Origin: Rhodoferax sp. OV413
GTDB lineage: Bacteria; Pseudomonadota; Gammaproteobacteria; Burkholderiales; Burkholderiaceae_C
Length of the DNA stretch: 64,000 nt
Assembly (NCBI GenBank): GCA_945861785.1
Contig: CAMAWD010000026.1
Coordinates: 1-64,000 of the forward strand
Reading direction: 5' to 3'
Within the stretch, counting starts at the first letter, position 1. Every line of letters starts with the position of its first letter. This document shows, piece after piece, positions 8,395 through 17,252 of this stretch. The notes under the pieces were generated by a model, which had not been told where the DNA came from, did no database searches, and was given only the letters and a program-made list of their open reading frames with translations. A program made the position numbers and the translations under genes.

Positions 8395-9843
8395 ATGCCC
8401 ATGCAACTCAACGACCTGCCCGTCCACGACATTCCGGCCCTGTCCGGCAACAATGCGCCGGTCCTGCAGGAGGATGTGTTCGACGACCTGACCGTCATCG
8501 GCCAGGTGCCTGCCGACCTCAACGGCCTGTATGTGCGCAACGGGCCGAACGCGTTTTTCCCGCCCGAGTGGCGTTACCACGCCTACGACGGCGACGGCAT
8601 GCTGCACGCGGTGAAGTTCACCAACGGCCGGGTCAGTTACCGCAACCGCTGGGTCCAGACTGGCGCCCTGCAGGAGGAACGCGCGGCCGGCCACAGCCTG
8701 TGGAAAGGCCTGAAGGAATCGATGCGGGCAGACCGGCCCGACGAGCCGCTCAAGAACACGTCGAACACCGACGTCAAGTACCACGCCGGGCGCCTGATCA
8801 GCATGTGGTACCGCTCCGGCATGCCTTACGCGGTGGACCCGGACACCCTGGAGACCCTCGGCCAAGCGGACTTTGACGGCGCTATTTCGCGCATCTCCGC
8901 GCACTCGCGGCCCGACGAACACACCGGGGAACTGCTGTTCTTTGACTACAGCCTGAAGGCCCCGTACATGCAGTACGGCGTGATCGGCCCGGACCGCAAG
9001 CTCAAGCACAAGATCGACATCCCGATGGACGGCCCGAGCCTGCCGCACGACATGGCGCTCACCGAGCACTACACCATCCTGCACGACTTTCCGCTGCGTC
9101 CCGACCCGGAGGCGCTGAAGTTGGGGCGCTACAAGGTGCGCTTCCATGCCGACCAGCCAACCCGCTTTGCGGTCGTGCCGCGTTACGGGCAGGCGAGCGA
9201 GATCCGCTGGTTCGAGGCCAGTCCCTGCTACATGCTGCATGTGGTGAACGCCTGGGAAGAAGGCGACGAGGTGGTGATGGTGGGCACGCCCTACCGCATG
9301 CACGAGGGCCCGGACGGGCGGCCCGACGCGCGCCGTCTGGAGCAGACCATCCACCTGCGCCAGCGCGATTTTCTGCTCTACGAGTGGCGCTTCAACCTCA
9401 AGACCGGCGGAACCACCGAGCGTGCGATCGACGACGTGCTCAACACCGAGTTCCCGGTCATCAACAGCCTGTACCAGGGCCGCAAGAACCGTTTTTCGTA
9501 CAACATCGTGTTCCCGCAGGGCGGGCGCGAGGAGCCTCGGTTTCCAGGCCTGGTGAAGTACAACCTGGAGACCGGCGGTTATGTGGCCTACAGCGCCGGG
9601 CCGCAGTTCTTCTACAACGAACCCGGTTTTGCACCGCGCGACAACAGCCAGTCCGAGGACGACGGCTACCTGGTGGGCCTGGTCTGGAACCCGGTCGACC
9701 AACGCTCGGAAATCCAGGTGTTCGACTGCAAGGGTGCTCGTATTGCCGAAGGCCCGGTGGCCCGCATCATCCTGCCGCGCCGCGTGCCGCACGGATTTCA
9801 TGCAACCTTTGTCAGCCAGAAAACGCTGGACCGCTGGAAGTGA
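8395..9843 (+). CDS. Carotenoid cleavage oxygenase family protein
   Basis: The 482-residue protein matches the RPE65/CCD/lignostilbene dioxygenase family in length and start (DLNGLYVRNGPNAFFPP). Candidate iron-ligand histidines are seen in ISAHSRPDE, LPHDMALTEH, CYMLHVVNAWEE and the C-terminal PHGFHATFV. Members are seven-bladed propellers with a non-haem Fe(II) that split a carotenoid, apocarotenoid or stilbene double bond with O2. The substrate cannot be told from sequence: the PGC 10 kb away makes a carotenoid substrate attractive, while an IclR neighbour fits aromatic (stilbene) catabolism. Two ATGs (8395, 8401) are possible starts. Confidence 0.85.
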   Translation: MPMQLNDLPVHDIPALSGNNAPVLQEDVFDDLTVIGQVPADLNGLYVRNGPNAFFPPEWRYHAYDGDGMLHAVKFTNGRVSYRNRWVQTGALQEERAAGHSLWKGLKESMRADRPDEPLKNTSNTDVKYHAGRLISMWYRSGMPYAVDPDTLETLGQADFDGAISRISAHSRPDEHTGELLFFDYSLKAPYMQYGVIGPDRKLKHKIDIPMDGPSLPHDMALTEHYTILHDFPLRPDPEALKLGRYKVRFHADQPTRFAVVPRYGQASEIRWFEASPCYMLHVVNAWEEGDEVVMVGTPYRMHEGPDGRPDARRLEQTIHLRQRDFLLYEWRFNLKTGGTTERAIDDVLNTEFPVINSLYQGRKNRFSYNIVFPQGGREEPRFPGLVKYNLETGGYVAYSAGPQFFYNEPGFAPRDNSQSEDDGYLVGLVWNPVDQRSEIQVFDCKGARIAEGPVARIILPRRVPHGFHATFVSQKTLDRWK

Positions 9844-9880
9844 ACCGTTGCGCGGGCCGAATCATGGAAAATCAGCACCC

Positions 9881-10153
9881 ATGAGCGAACCCACCCCGAC
9901 CCCCACTCCCATCACTGCCCCCCCGCCCGCCCTGCCAGACCGCCTGTCGGTCGATGCGCGCAGCCCCCACCATGTGGCAGCGGTGTTCGAGCACGAGGTC
10001 GGCATCCGGCTCAACGACAAGGAGCGCATCGATGTCGAGGAGTATTGCATCAGCGAAGGCTGGGTCAAGGTCCCCGCCGGCAAGACGGTCGACCGCAAGG
10101 GCCGGCCGCTGCTGATCAAGCTCAAGGGCAAGGTCGAAGCGTTCTACCGCTAG
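9881..10153 (+). CDS. DUF3297 family small protein
   Basis: The 90-residue protein has a proline/threonine-rich N-terminus, then the compact DUF3297 domain ([53 protein letters not shown]). The family is widespread in proteobacteria and its function is unknown. The ATG at 9881 follows the oxygenase stop by 37 bp, so co-transcription is possible. Confidence 0.8.
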   Translation: MSEPTPTPTPITAPPPALPDRLSVDARSPHHVAAVFEHEVGIRLNDKERIDVEEYCISEGWVKVPAGKTVDRKGRPLLIKLKGKVEAFYR

Positions 10154-10203
10154 CCACACATGCGGCTTGCGCCGTGCTCCACCACCACTGCCCCACTGAA
10201 CCC

Positions 10204-10944
10204 ATGCGACTCAAGAACAAGGTTTCCATCATCACCGGCGCGGCCCAGGGAATCGGCCTGGCCACGGCATTGAAATTCGCGCGGGAAGGCGCCATCGTCG
10301 TGCTGTGCGACCTGCGCCAATCATCGGTGGACGAGGCCGTGGCGAGCTGCTCGTCGGCCGGGGGGCAAGCGTTCGGCCATGTGGTCGACGTCACCGACCG
10401 TCCTTCGGTCGACGCCATGGTGGCGGCGGTGCTGGCACGCCACGGACGCATCGACGTGCTGGTCAACAACGCGGGCATCACCCAGGACGCACGGCTGCAG
10501 AAGATGTCGCTGGCGCAGTTCGACGCGGTCATCGACGTCAACCTGCGCGGGGTCTTTCACTGCGCGCAGGCGGTGGCCGGCGCCATGGTCGAACAGGGCT
10601 CGGGCGTTATCCTGAACGCCAGTTCCGTGGTGGGCATCTACGGCAACTACGGCCAGACCAATTACGCCGCCACCAAGGCCGGTGTGATCGGGTTCACCAA
10701 GACCTGGAGCCGCGAGCTCGGCCCCAAAGGCGTGCGCGTGAACGCGGTGGCGCCCGGCTTCGTCGAGACGCCGATCCTGCACACCATCCCCGAAAAAGTG
10801 CTCCAGACCATGCGCAACGAGGTGCCCATGAAACGCCTGGGCCGCCCGGACGAGATCGCCAGCGTCTACGCATTTCTGGCCAGCGACGAGGCCAGTTATG
10901 TCAATGGTGCGGTGATCGAGGTCGGGGGCGGGATGACGCTGTAG
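10204..10944 (+). CDS. fabG: 3-oxoacyl-ACP reductase-like short-chain dehydrogenase (FabG family)
   Basis: The 246-residue classical SDR has the cofactor motif TGAAQGIG near residue 14, NNAGIT, and the catalytic Ser...Tyr-x3-Lys in [10 protein letters not shown] and NYAATKAG. It ends in the usual EVGGGMTL. It reduces 3-oxoacyl thioesters with NAD(P)H; with the phasin gene next door it may equally be an acetoacetyl-CoA reductase or a beta-oxidation step. ATG 10204 is where the family normally starts; the longer open frame upstream overlaps the DUF3297 gene and is not coding. Confidence 0.85.
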   Translation: MRLKNKVSIITGAAQGIGLATALKFAREGAIVVLCDLRQSSVDEAVASCSSAGGQAFGHVVDVTDRPSVDAMVAAVLARHGRIDVLVNNAGITQDARLQKMSLAQFDAVIDVNLRGVFHCAQAVAGAMVEQGSGVILNASSVVGIYGNYGQTNYAATKAGVIGFTKTWSRELGPKGVRVNAVAPGFVETPILHTIPEKVLQTMRNEVPMKRLGRPDEIASVYAFLASDEASYVNGAVIEVGGGMTL

Positions 10945-11130
10945 GCGCTGCAGCAGGTGCTGCGGCCGGTGCTGCCAAATAGGCCAGCGCCACTAAAACC
11001 CACCGGCCATCCGGGTAAACCCGCACGAGCCCGGAAAGTATGCCTACAATCCACTCATGCTGCACTGCAACATAAATTATCCGGAAGGGTGGTTTTTGCA
11101 GGTCGGTCCACAAACACCCAAGGAATCCCC

Positions 11131-11682
11131 ATGACCAACACCTTCACCGCCGAGCAATTCGCAACCACCAGCAAAGCCAACATCAAGGCACTCGAAACCC
11201 TGACCGGCAACGCCTTCGGTGGCATGGAAAAACTCCTCGAACTGAACCTGGCGGCCTCCAAGGCCATGATGTCCGATTCGTTCGGCAGCATCAAGGCGAT
11301 TCTGGGCGCCAAGGACCCACAGGAAGCAATGGCACTGCAAGCCGCCATGTTCCAGCCGCTGGCCGAAAAATCGGTGGCCTACAGCCGCCACGTGATTGCC
11401 ATCACCACCGAATCCGGCGCCGAGTTCACCAAGGCCTTCGAAGCCAAGATGGCCGAAACCCAGGACGGATTTGGCTCGCTGGTCGACAGCCTGGCCAAGA
11501 ACGCGCCCGCAGGCAGCGAGACCGCCGTGGCCTTTCTGAAGACCACGATGGCCGCCAGCCAGAACGCCATCGCGTCGGCCAAGACCTCGGCCAAGAAGGC
11601 TGCCGAAGCAGTTCAAGCCAACCTGACCGCCGTCAGCGACCAGGCCATCAAGGCCAGCACCAGCGCATACAAAAAGGCCTGA
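11131..11682 (+). CDS. phaP: Phasin family protein (polyhydroxyalkanoate granule)
   Basis: The 183-residue protein is almost wholly amphipathic helix with no Cys or Trp and is Ala/Lys rich, as in phasins. It contains the family core (TSKANIKALETLTGNAFGG, LELNLAASKAMM) and an Ala/Lys-rich C-terminal coil. Phasins coat PHA granules and control their size and number. The ATG at 11131 follows the SD-like AAGGAAT. The 186 bp upstream, after the fabG-like gene, would hold its own promoter. Confidence 0.87.
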   Translation: MTNTFTAEQFATTSKANIKALETLTGNAFGGMEKLLELNLAASKAMMSDSFGSIKAILGAKDPQEAMALQAAMFQPLAEKSVAYSRHVIAITTESGAEFTKAFEAKMAETQDGFGSLVDSLAKNAPAGSETAVAFLKTTMAASQNAIASAKTSAKKAAEAVQANLTAVSDQAIKASTSAYKKA

Positions 11683-11760
11683 TAGTCACCGCCTCTCGGG
11701 GCACAACAAAAACGGTGCCTTCGACCGCGCGCAATGGCAGCTTAGGATTCTCATCGAACG

Positions 11761-11809
11761 GACCAGCCGCCCGGCATGGGCTGATGCTGGGATTGCCGGG
11801 CGACTGGTC
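11761..11809. repeat. 16-nt inverted repeat (hairpin) between convergent genes
   Basis: Arms 11761-11776 and 11794-11809 pair over 16 positions with one mismatch around a 17-nt loop. The structure lies between the convergent phaP and CoA-transferase genes. It has no T-run, so it is either an end-of-transcript structure or a small repeat element. Confidence 0.5.
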
Positions 11810-11853
11810 GGCATTGAACGGGTATACCGCGAGATAGTCGCAGCGGGCTTGCG

Positions 11854-13041
11854 TCAGTCCCCGGCCCGTGTCAGCGCATCAATCTCGGCGTTGTCATAAC
11901 CAAGGTCAGAAAGCAACTCTGCATTGTGCTCCCCCAAGCTTGGCGGTGACAAGCGCACGCCCGGGCGATGTCCGTCGAGCGTGATCGGCAGCAGCACCGT
12001 CCGGGTCTCACGTCCGTCTGGCAGACGCATCGGGGCCAGCCCGCCCGTCGACAACAGATGCGGGTCTTCCAGCAAATCCTGTGGCCGTGTGATCGGGGCA
12101 AACGGCAGGCCGTGTTTTTCGAATATTGTTGCCAACTGCGCGGCCGTGAATACGGCCAGCCGATCACGCAGCAGGGGAATCAGCCAGCCGCGCTCCTTGA
12201 CGCGGTCATTGTTGGAGGCAATCCGCGCATCGGTGAGCAGGTCGGCAAATTCGAATGCGTTGCAAAAAAGCCTCCAGGCGGTATCGGTGACCACCGCCAG
12301 AAAGATCTGCCCATCGTTCTTCACCTTGAATATGTCGTAGACCCCCCAGGCCGAAATGCGCGCAGGCATGGGAGCAGCAGGCTTGCCGGTGACTGCGAAC
12401 TGCATCATGTGCTGCGCCACCAGGAAGGCGTTGTTCTCGAACAAGGCGCTTTGCACTTCCTGCCCCCGGCCGGTCTTTTCACGCGCGGCAAGCGCCGCCA
12501 TGGCGCCCATGGCGCCAAACATGCCACCCATGATGTCGTTGACGCTGGAGCCCGCGCGCAGCGGGTCACCCGGACGGCCGGTCATGTAGGCCAGCCCGCC
12601 CATCATCTGAACCACCTCGTCCAGTGCGGTCCGGTGCTCGTAGGGCCCGGGCAGGAAACCCTTGTGGCTGACATAGACCAGACGCGGATTGAGGGCCCTG
12701 AGACTGGCGTAGTCCAACCCCAGCTTTTGCATGGCACCCGGCTTGAAGTTCTCGCTGACGATGTCGGCCGTGGCGATGAGCCGGAGCACCGCTTCCTTGC
12801 CGGCGGCGGTCTGCAGGTCGAGCGCCAGGCTCTTCTTGTTCCGGTTGAACATCGGGAAGAATCCCGCACCCGAACCCAGGAGGTTGCGGGTGGCATCGCC
12901 ATGGCGGCCATGCCCGACGGCTTCCACCTTGATCACTTCCGCGCCCAGGTCGCCAAGGACCATGCCGCAGGTGGGGCCCATCACCATGTGCGTGAACTCG
13001 ACGACCCGAATGCCGTTGTAGGGCAGCGCGCTCTCAGACAT
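11854..13041 (-). CDS. CaiB/BaiF (class III) CoA-transferase
   Basis: The 395-residue protein carries the family features: [31 protein letters not shown] at the start, [11 protein letters not shown], and the catalytic aspartate in [16 protein letters not shown]. These enzymes move CoA between carboxylic acids. ATG 13041 is preferred over the in-frame ATG at 13059 because AAGGAGGAAG lies 6-7 bases before it. Neighbours (HMG-CoA-lyase remnant, GntR regulator, TTT binding protein, enolase-superfamily enzyme) are usual company for organic acid catabolism in Burkholderiales. Confidence 0.88.
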   Translation of the reverse strand: MSESALPYNGIRVVEFTHMVMGPTCGMVLGDLGAEVIKVEAVGHGRHGDATRNLLGSGAGFFPMFNRNKKSLALDLQTAAGKEAVLRLIATADIVSENFKPGAMQKLGLDYASLRALNPRLVYVSHKGFLPGPYEHRTALDEVVQMMGGLAYMTGRPGDPLRAGSSVNDIMGGMFGAMGAMAALAAREKTGRGQEVQSALFENNAFLVAQHMMQFAVTGKPAAPMPARISAWGVYDIFKVKNDGQIFLAVVTDTAWRLFCNAFEFADLLTDARIASNNDRVKERGWLIPLLRDRLAVFTAAQLATIFEKHGLPFAPITRPQDLLEDPHLLSTGGLAPMRLPDGRETRTVLLPITLDGHRPGVRLSPPSLGEHNAELLSDLGYDNAEIDALTRAGD

Positions 13042-13095
13042 CGGTTCTTCCTCCTTCATGCATGGACCATCCTCGGGGCAATCCCGCCAGCGGCG

Positions 13096-13220
13096 TCATG
13101 CCGCAGAGCGGCTCGCCGGGCCGGCCCTCCTGAAGCGGCAAACGCGCAGCTTCGTCGTAGGCGACCAGACAATTGGCCAGACCCAGCCCGCGTGTATTGT
13201 GCATGTGGTCGACGCCCGCC
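13096..13220 (-). pseudogene. HMG-CoA lyase-like gene remnant
   Basis: In one minus-strand frame the sequence reads [19 protein letters not shown], which matches the metal-binding [13 protein letters not shown] region of HMG-CoA lyase-type aldolases. Just downstream the homology would continue only in another frame ([11 protein letters not shown] in place of RFDAGLGGLGG). There is no complete gene. HMG-CoA-lyase-like genes often sit next to CaiB/BaiF genes, which fits a decayed partner of the adjacent transferase. The rest of the 531 bp between 13042 and 13572 has a minus-strand frame (to 13560) with no family I recognise. Confidence 0.4.
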
Positions 13221-13572
13221 TCGTCACCAATCGCCGCTCGGACCCGATGCTGGCGAAATTCATGGGTTGGCCGGCTTTCCATTTACGGCGGGGAGCATCG
13301 TATGCAGCCAGGCAAGGGCGCGGTCGGGCTCGGCCGGGTCCATTTCCGTGGCAAGTTGTGCCCGTGAATCGGGATGGATTTGGTGTGAAAGGATCCAGCT
13401 CAACTGGTGCATAGGCGGCGTTCAGCAATTGGCCGATGTCCTGACCCAGCATGCGCGGGCCGCCAAGCTCGTAGTCGAAGTCTTCTTCTTGCTGGGTCCA
13501 GCAGCCCATCTTGACGGGGCTTTGCCGCCTCGCTACAGGTTGGTGGTAGACATCATTCATAAAGGAGCCTTG

Positions 13573-14046
13573 GTGGCCAAGAAGATCACGTCAGTTCCGC
13601 TACCCGGCCCAGGGCGCGCACCTGGAATCAATATCGGCATCAGTGAGAAGGACCGTGGCGCCATTGCCGGTGGACTCAGTCGCCTGCTTGCCGATACCTG
13701 TACGCTGTATCTGACGACCCACAACTTTCACTGGAACGTGACGGGCCCCATGTTCAATACGCTGCATGCCATGTTCATGGCGCAGCACACCGAGCTGTGG
13801 AATGCGGTCGATCCCATTGCCGAACGGGTCCGCTCGCTGGGTCATGTTGCCCCGGCTACACCGCCCAAGGCACTCGAAATGGTGCGCATCGTGACGGCAG
13901 GCCACGAGGCTGTAGCGCGCACAGCCCGAAGCATTTACCCCCTTGCAGACAAGGCCGGGGACGAGCCCACCGCCGATCTGTTGACGCAGCGCCTCACGGT
14001 GCGCGAGCAAACGGCGTGGATGCTCAGGTCACTGCTGGAAGATTGA
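13573..14046 (+). CDS. dps: Dps family DNA-binding/ferritin-like protein
   Basis: The 157-residue protein has the Dps four-helix core: [15 protein letters not shown] (ferroxidase histidine) and [16 protein letters not shown] (Asp/Glu ligands), with a basic N-terminus. Dps forms dodecamers that store iron using H2O2 and protect DNA. There is no ATG near the conserved start; GTG 13573 (or the adjacent TTG 13570) follows AAAGGAG by about 6 bases and is chosen. The frame is open far upstream, but that part is antisense to the CoA-transferase gene. Its end converges on the next gene with only 10 bp between. Confidence 0.88.
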   Translation: MAKKITSVPLPGPGRAPGINIGISEKDRGAIAGGLSRLLADTCTLYLTTHNFHWNVTGPMFNTLHAMFMAQHTELWNAVDPIAERVRSLGHVAPATPPKALEMVRIVTAGHEAVARTARSIYPLADKAGDEPTADLLTQRLTVREQTAWMLRSLLED

Positions 14047-14056
14047 CCTTCACTCC

Positions 14057-15220
14057 CTAGCCAAAGCGATGCACCTGCTCCGTGCGAGCGCGAATGAACT
14101 CCCAGTCGTAGCGCACCCCCAGCCCCAGCCCATCGGGAACGGGATAACAGCCATCACTCCCCACCGATTCCAAGGCCTCCGAATAGTCGCAAAGGTACGC
14201 TGGCGGCGCGGCATTGCCGACGTGCGGTGCCACCAGGCCGAGTTCGTAGTAGTTGGAATTGCGCATGGCCGCCATGCAGGCGCGGTGCGCGGGGCCGGGG
14301 CCGTGCAGCTCGCAGTCAAGCCCGAAGGCTTCCGCCAAGTGGGCGATCTTCATTGTGCCGGTAATGCCCAGGTCGAGGTTGGGGTCGGCGCGCACGAAAT
14401 CCGTGGCCTCCGACGCGATGAAGTCGGCCTTGGGTTCCAGGCCCCGCACATGCTCCGTGATGAGCAGGGGTGTCTTGAGCGTCTGCCGCAGCTTGCGGTG
14501 CGCATGCTGCGACCAGCCGCCGTCCCGAAATGGGTCCTCGTACCACAAAGCGCCGATCTCGTCACAAGCGCGTCCCAGGTAAAGGGCATCCGCAAAGGTG
14601 CGTAGCTCGCAAGCTGGATCGATCATCAGCGCCATATCGTCGCCGACCACCTTGCGCAAGTGCAGCAGGTTGGCCGCCTCCTCGCGCGCATCGCCGTCGC
14701 TCCAGCCGTGGACTTTGAATGCCTTGAAACCCAGTTCGCGGCAATGCACAGCGAAGTCCGCAAATGCCTGCGGAGAATCGAGCCCACCGTTGCGGTCCGC
14801 ATGCAGAGTGCTGGCATAGGCGGGTAGGCGGAAGCGGTGGGCGCCCAACAAGCGCGCCACCGAAGTGCCCAACCGCTTGCCCGCCATGTCCCACAGCGCG
14901 CAATCCCAAGCGGATGCGCCGATGGCCCCGCTGTGGCGCAGCACGCGCTTGGCATCGGTATGGAAACCCTCACGCTGGTCCGGGTCTCGGCCTAGCAGCA
15001 GGGGCGCCACGGTCAGCACCTGGCCCAGGTAGGCCTTCTTGCCCCCAAAGATGGGAACGAACTCGCCGACCACGCCATCGTCGGCGAATACCCGCACTGC
15101 GAAGCCGTCCATGGCCGCGTTGCCATCCGGCGCGTATACGAAGTTGCCGGCATGGTCGCGGCCAAGGTGCCGCACCGGGTAACTGAACTGATGTACTTCC
15201 ACGCGCTCAACAATGGGCAT
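14057..15220 (-). CDS. Enolase superfamily (mandelate racemase/muconate lactonizing-like) enzyme
   Basis: The 387-residue protein matches mandelate racemase-type members in length. Visible are the N-terminal capping domain, KAFKVHGWSDGDAREEA (catalytic Lys region), and the metal ligands Asp in MALMIDPACELRTF, Glu in LWYEDPFRDGGW and Glu in LLITEHVRG. A histidine in DCELHGPGPAH may be the second base. It likely dehydrates or epimerises a sugar acid or similar carboxylate with Mg2+. The ATG 15220 follows GAGGAGG by 6 bases. The stop of the GntR regulator gene is one base upstream, so the genes form an operon with the Bug protein. Confidence 0.82.
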   Translation of the reverse strand: MPIVERVEVHQFSYPVRHLGRDHAGNFVYAPDGNAAMDGFAVRVFADDGVVGEFVPIFGGKKAYLGQVLTVAPLLLGRDPDQREGFHTDAKRVLRHSGAIGASAWDCALWDMAGKRLGTSVARLLGAHRFRLPAYASTLHADRNGGLDSPQAFADFAVHCRELGFKAFKVHGWSDGDAREEAANLLHLRKVVGDDMALMIDPACELRTFADALYLGRACDEIGALWYEDPFRDGGWSQHAHRKLRQTLKTPLLITEHVRGLEPKADFIASEATDFVRADPNLDLGITGTMKIAHLAEAFGLDCELHGPGPAHRACMAAMRNSNYYELGLVAPHVGNAAPPAYLCDYSEALESVGSDGCYPVPDGLGLGVRYDWEFIRARTEQVHRFG

Positions 15221-15221
15221 A

Positions 15222-15983
15222 TCAATCCTCCTCGGAGTTTGCGGAAGTATCGGGCATGTCGATCTCCATGGTTTCAAGGTGGCGCCGGATGTGCGCCATA
15301 TGGTGCTCCATCGCACGGCCCGCCGCCTGAGCGTCTCCACGGCGTAGCGCTTCGGCGATGTCCTCATGGTCCTGCAGGAAGTCGTTGGTCACCTGCGCCG
15401 ATCGGCTGGTCTGCGCGCGCCCGGCCCGGCCCAGTTCGTACAGGTTACGTCCAATTTCGATAAGAAATGCGTTGCCTGTGGCCTCCACGATGACCTGGTG
15501 GAACTCCGCGTCCAGGTCGATGGAGCGCGACACCTTGCCAGCCAAGGCAGCGGCCTTCTTGCGCTCCAGCAGCTTGCCCAGTCGCGCCAGCGCGCGCGCA
15601 TCGATGCGGGTGGCGGCGATGCGCGCGGCGGCGGTTTCAAATACCGAGCGCGCTTCCAACAGAGTGTGCATGCCTGCGTTGCGCAGCCGCAGAAAAAGGC
15701 CCAGCGGCCGCAGCAGGGTTTCCAGGTCCACCGGCGCGATGCGCGCCCGCCCCCCATGCTGGATCTCGATTACGCCGAGGAAGGACAACGCACGCAAAGC
15801 TTCACGCAGGCTGCCACGCCCCACGTCGAGCTTTTGCGCCAGGTCGCGCTCCGCAGGCAATGGATCACCCGGCGCAAAAGCCCCGGAGATGATGTGGTGC
15901 AGCAGTTCGTCGGCCACGCGGTTCGCCAGTGAGCGCCCCGACGCGCCGTGTGCCATTCCCTGCGCGGGAGGCGGCTTGGCCAT
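15222..15983 (-). CDS. GntR family regulator, FadR (FCD) subfamily
   Basis: The 253-residue protein has an N-terminal winged helix (SLANRVADELLHHIISGAF, PAERDLAQKLDVGRGSLREAL, about residues 15-80) and a C-terminal all-helical FCD domain with metal-binding type histidines (DAEFHQVIVEATGN, DHEDIAEAL, MEHHMAHIRRHL). ATG 15983 overlaps the stop of the upstream gene by one base. It most likely controls its own operon through the TGGT-N3-ACCA palindrome at 17015-17037. Confidence 0.88.
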   Translation of the reverse strand: MAKPPPAQGMAHGASGRSLANRVADELLHHIISGAFAPGDPLPAERDLAQKLDVGRGSLREALRALSFLGVIEIQHGGRARIAPVDLETLLRPLGLFLRLRNAGMHTLLEARSVFETAAARIAATRIDARALARLGKLLERKKAAALAGKVSRSIDLDAEFHQVIVEATGNAFLIEIGRNLYELGRAGRAQTSRSAQVTNDFLQDHEDIAEALRRGDAQAAGRAMEHHMAHIRRHLETMEIDMPDTSANSEED

Positions 15984-16948
15984 CACTCGGGCTTGATGTT
16001 CGCTTCCTTCACGATGCGTGCCCATACGTCCATCTCCCTGGCGAAGAAGCGACCGAACTCGTCGGGCGTGCTGCCCACCGGATCGATCTCCATCTGCGCG
16101 AAGCGGTCCCTCAGATCCTTGCCGGAGGTCGCCGCGGCGATCTCACGGGTCAGCCGGCCCACCACCTCGGGCGGAGTGCCGGACCGGGCGAATATGCCAT
16201 GCCAGGAGATTACCTCGAAGCCCGTAAACCCCGCTCCTTCTGCCACGGTAGGGGTGTTCGGTAGCTCCCGCAGCCGGGCCGCAGTGCTCACAGCAAGCAG
16301 TTTGAGTCCGCCGGCCTTCACGTGCGGAAGCGAGGTCTGGGGGTTGTCGAACATCAACTGCACACGATCCGCCAGCACATCCTGCAGCGCGGGCGCACCT
16401 CCCTTGTAGTGGACCACTGTCATCTCCACGCCGGCCATGCGCTTGAAGAGTTCGGCCGCCATGTGGGATGACGATCCAATGCCGCCAGAGGCGATGTTGA
16501 ATGCACCGGGCCGCTTGCGCGCCTCGGCCACGAGTTCGCCGAGGGTGGCGAATGGTGCGCCCTTTCCCGTCACCACCAGCAGGGGCACACGGGTGATTTG
16601 CGACACGGGCATCAGGTCGCGCCTGGCGTCGTAACCCACGGCCATCATGGCGGGGTTCACCGCGTTGGAGAAAGAGCCCATCAAAAGCATGTAACCATCG
16701 GCCGCGGAGGTGGCGACGGCCTGCGAGGCTATGTTGCCACCAGCGCCGGCACGATTCTCGACTAGAACAGGCTTGCCAAGCCCTTTGCCCAGACTGTCTC
16801 CAAGCACCCGCGCCACGATATCCGTTGGCCCGCCCGCGGCAGCGCCGACAAGAATGCGCACCGGGCGATCAGGATACTGAGCCCAGGCCGGTACTTGCGC
16901 CACGCACAGCGCCAACAGCGCCAGGCAATGGTTCATGAATTTTTGCAC
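15983..16948 (-). CDS. Tripartite tricarboxylate transporter (Bug family) substrate-binding protein
   Basis: The 321-residue protein has a Sec signal peptide (cleavage after PAWAQ, about residue 24) and Bug family motifs: YPDRPVRILVGAAAGGPTD, NRAGAGGNIA, HYKGGAPALQDVLADRVQLMFDN. It binds a carboxylate in the periplasm. The start is GTG 16948, seven bases after GAGGAG, giving MQKFMNHCLALL; a later ATG is in frame. It is first gene of the operon Bug-GntR-enolase superfamily. No transporter membrane genes are adjacent, as is common for Bug proteins. Confidence 0.9.
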   Translation of the reverse strand: MQKFMNHCLALLALCVAQVPAWAQYPDRPVRILVGAAAGGPTDIVARVLGDSLGKGLGKPVLVENRAGAGGNIASQAVATSAADGYMLLMGSFSNAVNPAMMAVGYDARRDLMPVSQITRVPLLVVTGKGAPFATLGELVAEARKRPGAFNIASGGIGSSSHMAAELFKRMAGVEMTVVHYKGGAPALQDVLADRVQLMFDNPQTSLPHVKAGGLKLLAVSTAARLRELPNTPTVAEGAGFTGFEVISWHGIFARSGTPPEVVGRLTREIAAATSGKDLRDRFAQMEIDPVGSTPDEFGRFFAREMDVWARIVKEANIKPE

Positions 16949-17014
16949 GTGTTTTCTCCTCAATGGAATGGGAACGCGGCCGGTTCGCCGCAGGTTCTGG
17001 CCGCACCATTTGCA

Positions 17015-17037
17015 TAAAAGTGGTACGACCACTTTTA
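17015..17037. promoter_or_regulatory. Perfect palindrome, FadR/GntR operator
   Basis: TAAAAGTGGT-ACG-ACCACTTTTA is a perfect 10-bp inverted repeat containing TGGTACGACCA, which fits the TNGTNNNACNA consensus of FadR-type GntR regulators. It lies 67 bp upstream of the Bug-GntR-enolase operon start. The rest of 16949-17252 shows nothing else I can name. Confidence 0.75.
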
Positions 17038-17252
17038 AGTATGACCGCCGCTCATGCAAAGGTCAAGTCTTGTGGCATGAGCGCAAGCACCTCCGAAAGG
17101 CACAAAGTGATTCACGTCCGCTACGGAATGACTGAAATGCAAGTAGCCGGGAAACCCCAATGCCGCTCCCCTGGCGGATGCGCAGGTATCGGCTCGCCAC
17201 GAAAGGGGCTGGCCTTATTTCCACCCCCCGCTCTTTGCAAACGACAAAATCG

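Noticed and set aside
11968-13560. Long plus-strand open frame leading into Dps
   Set aside because: It is antisense to the CoA-transferase gene; only the part after GTG 13573 has Dps sequence and a ribosome site.
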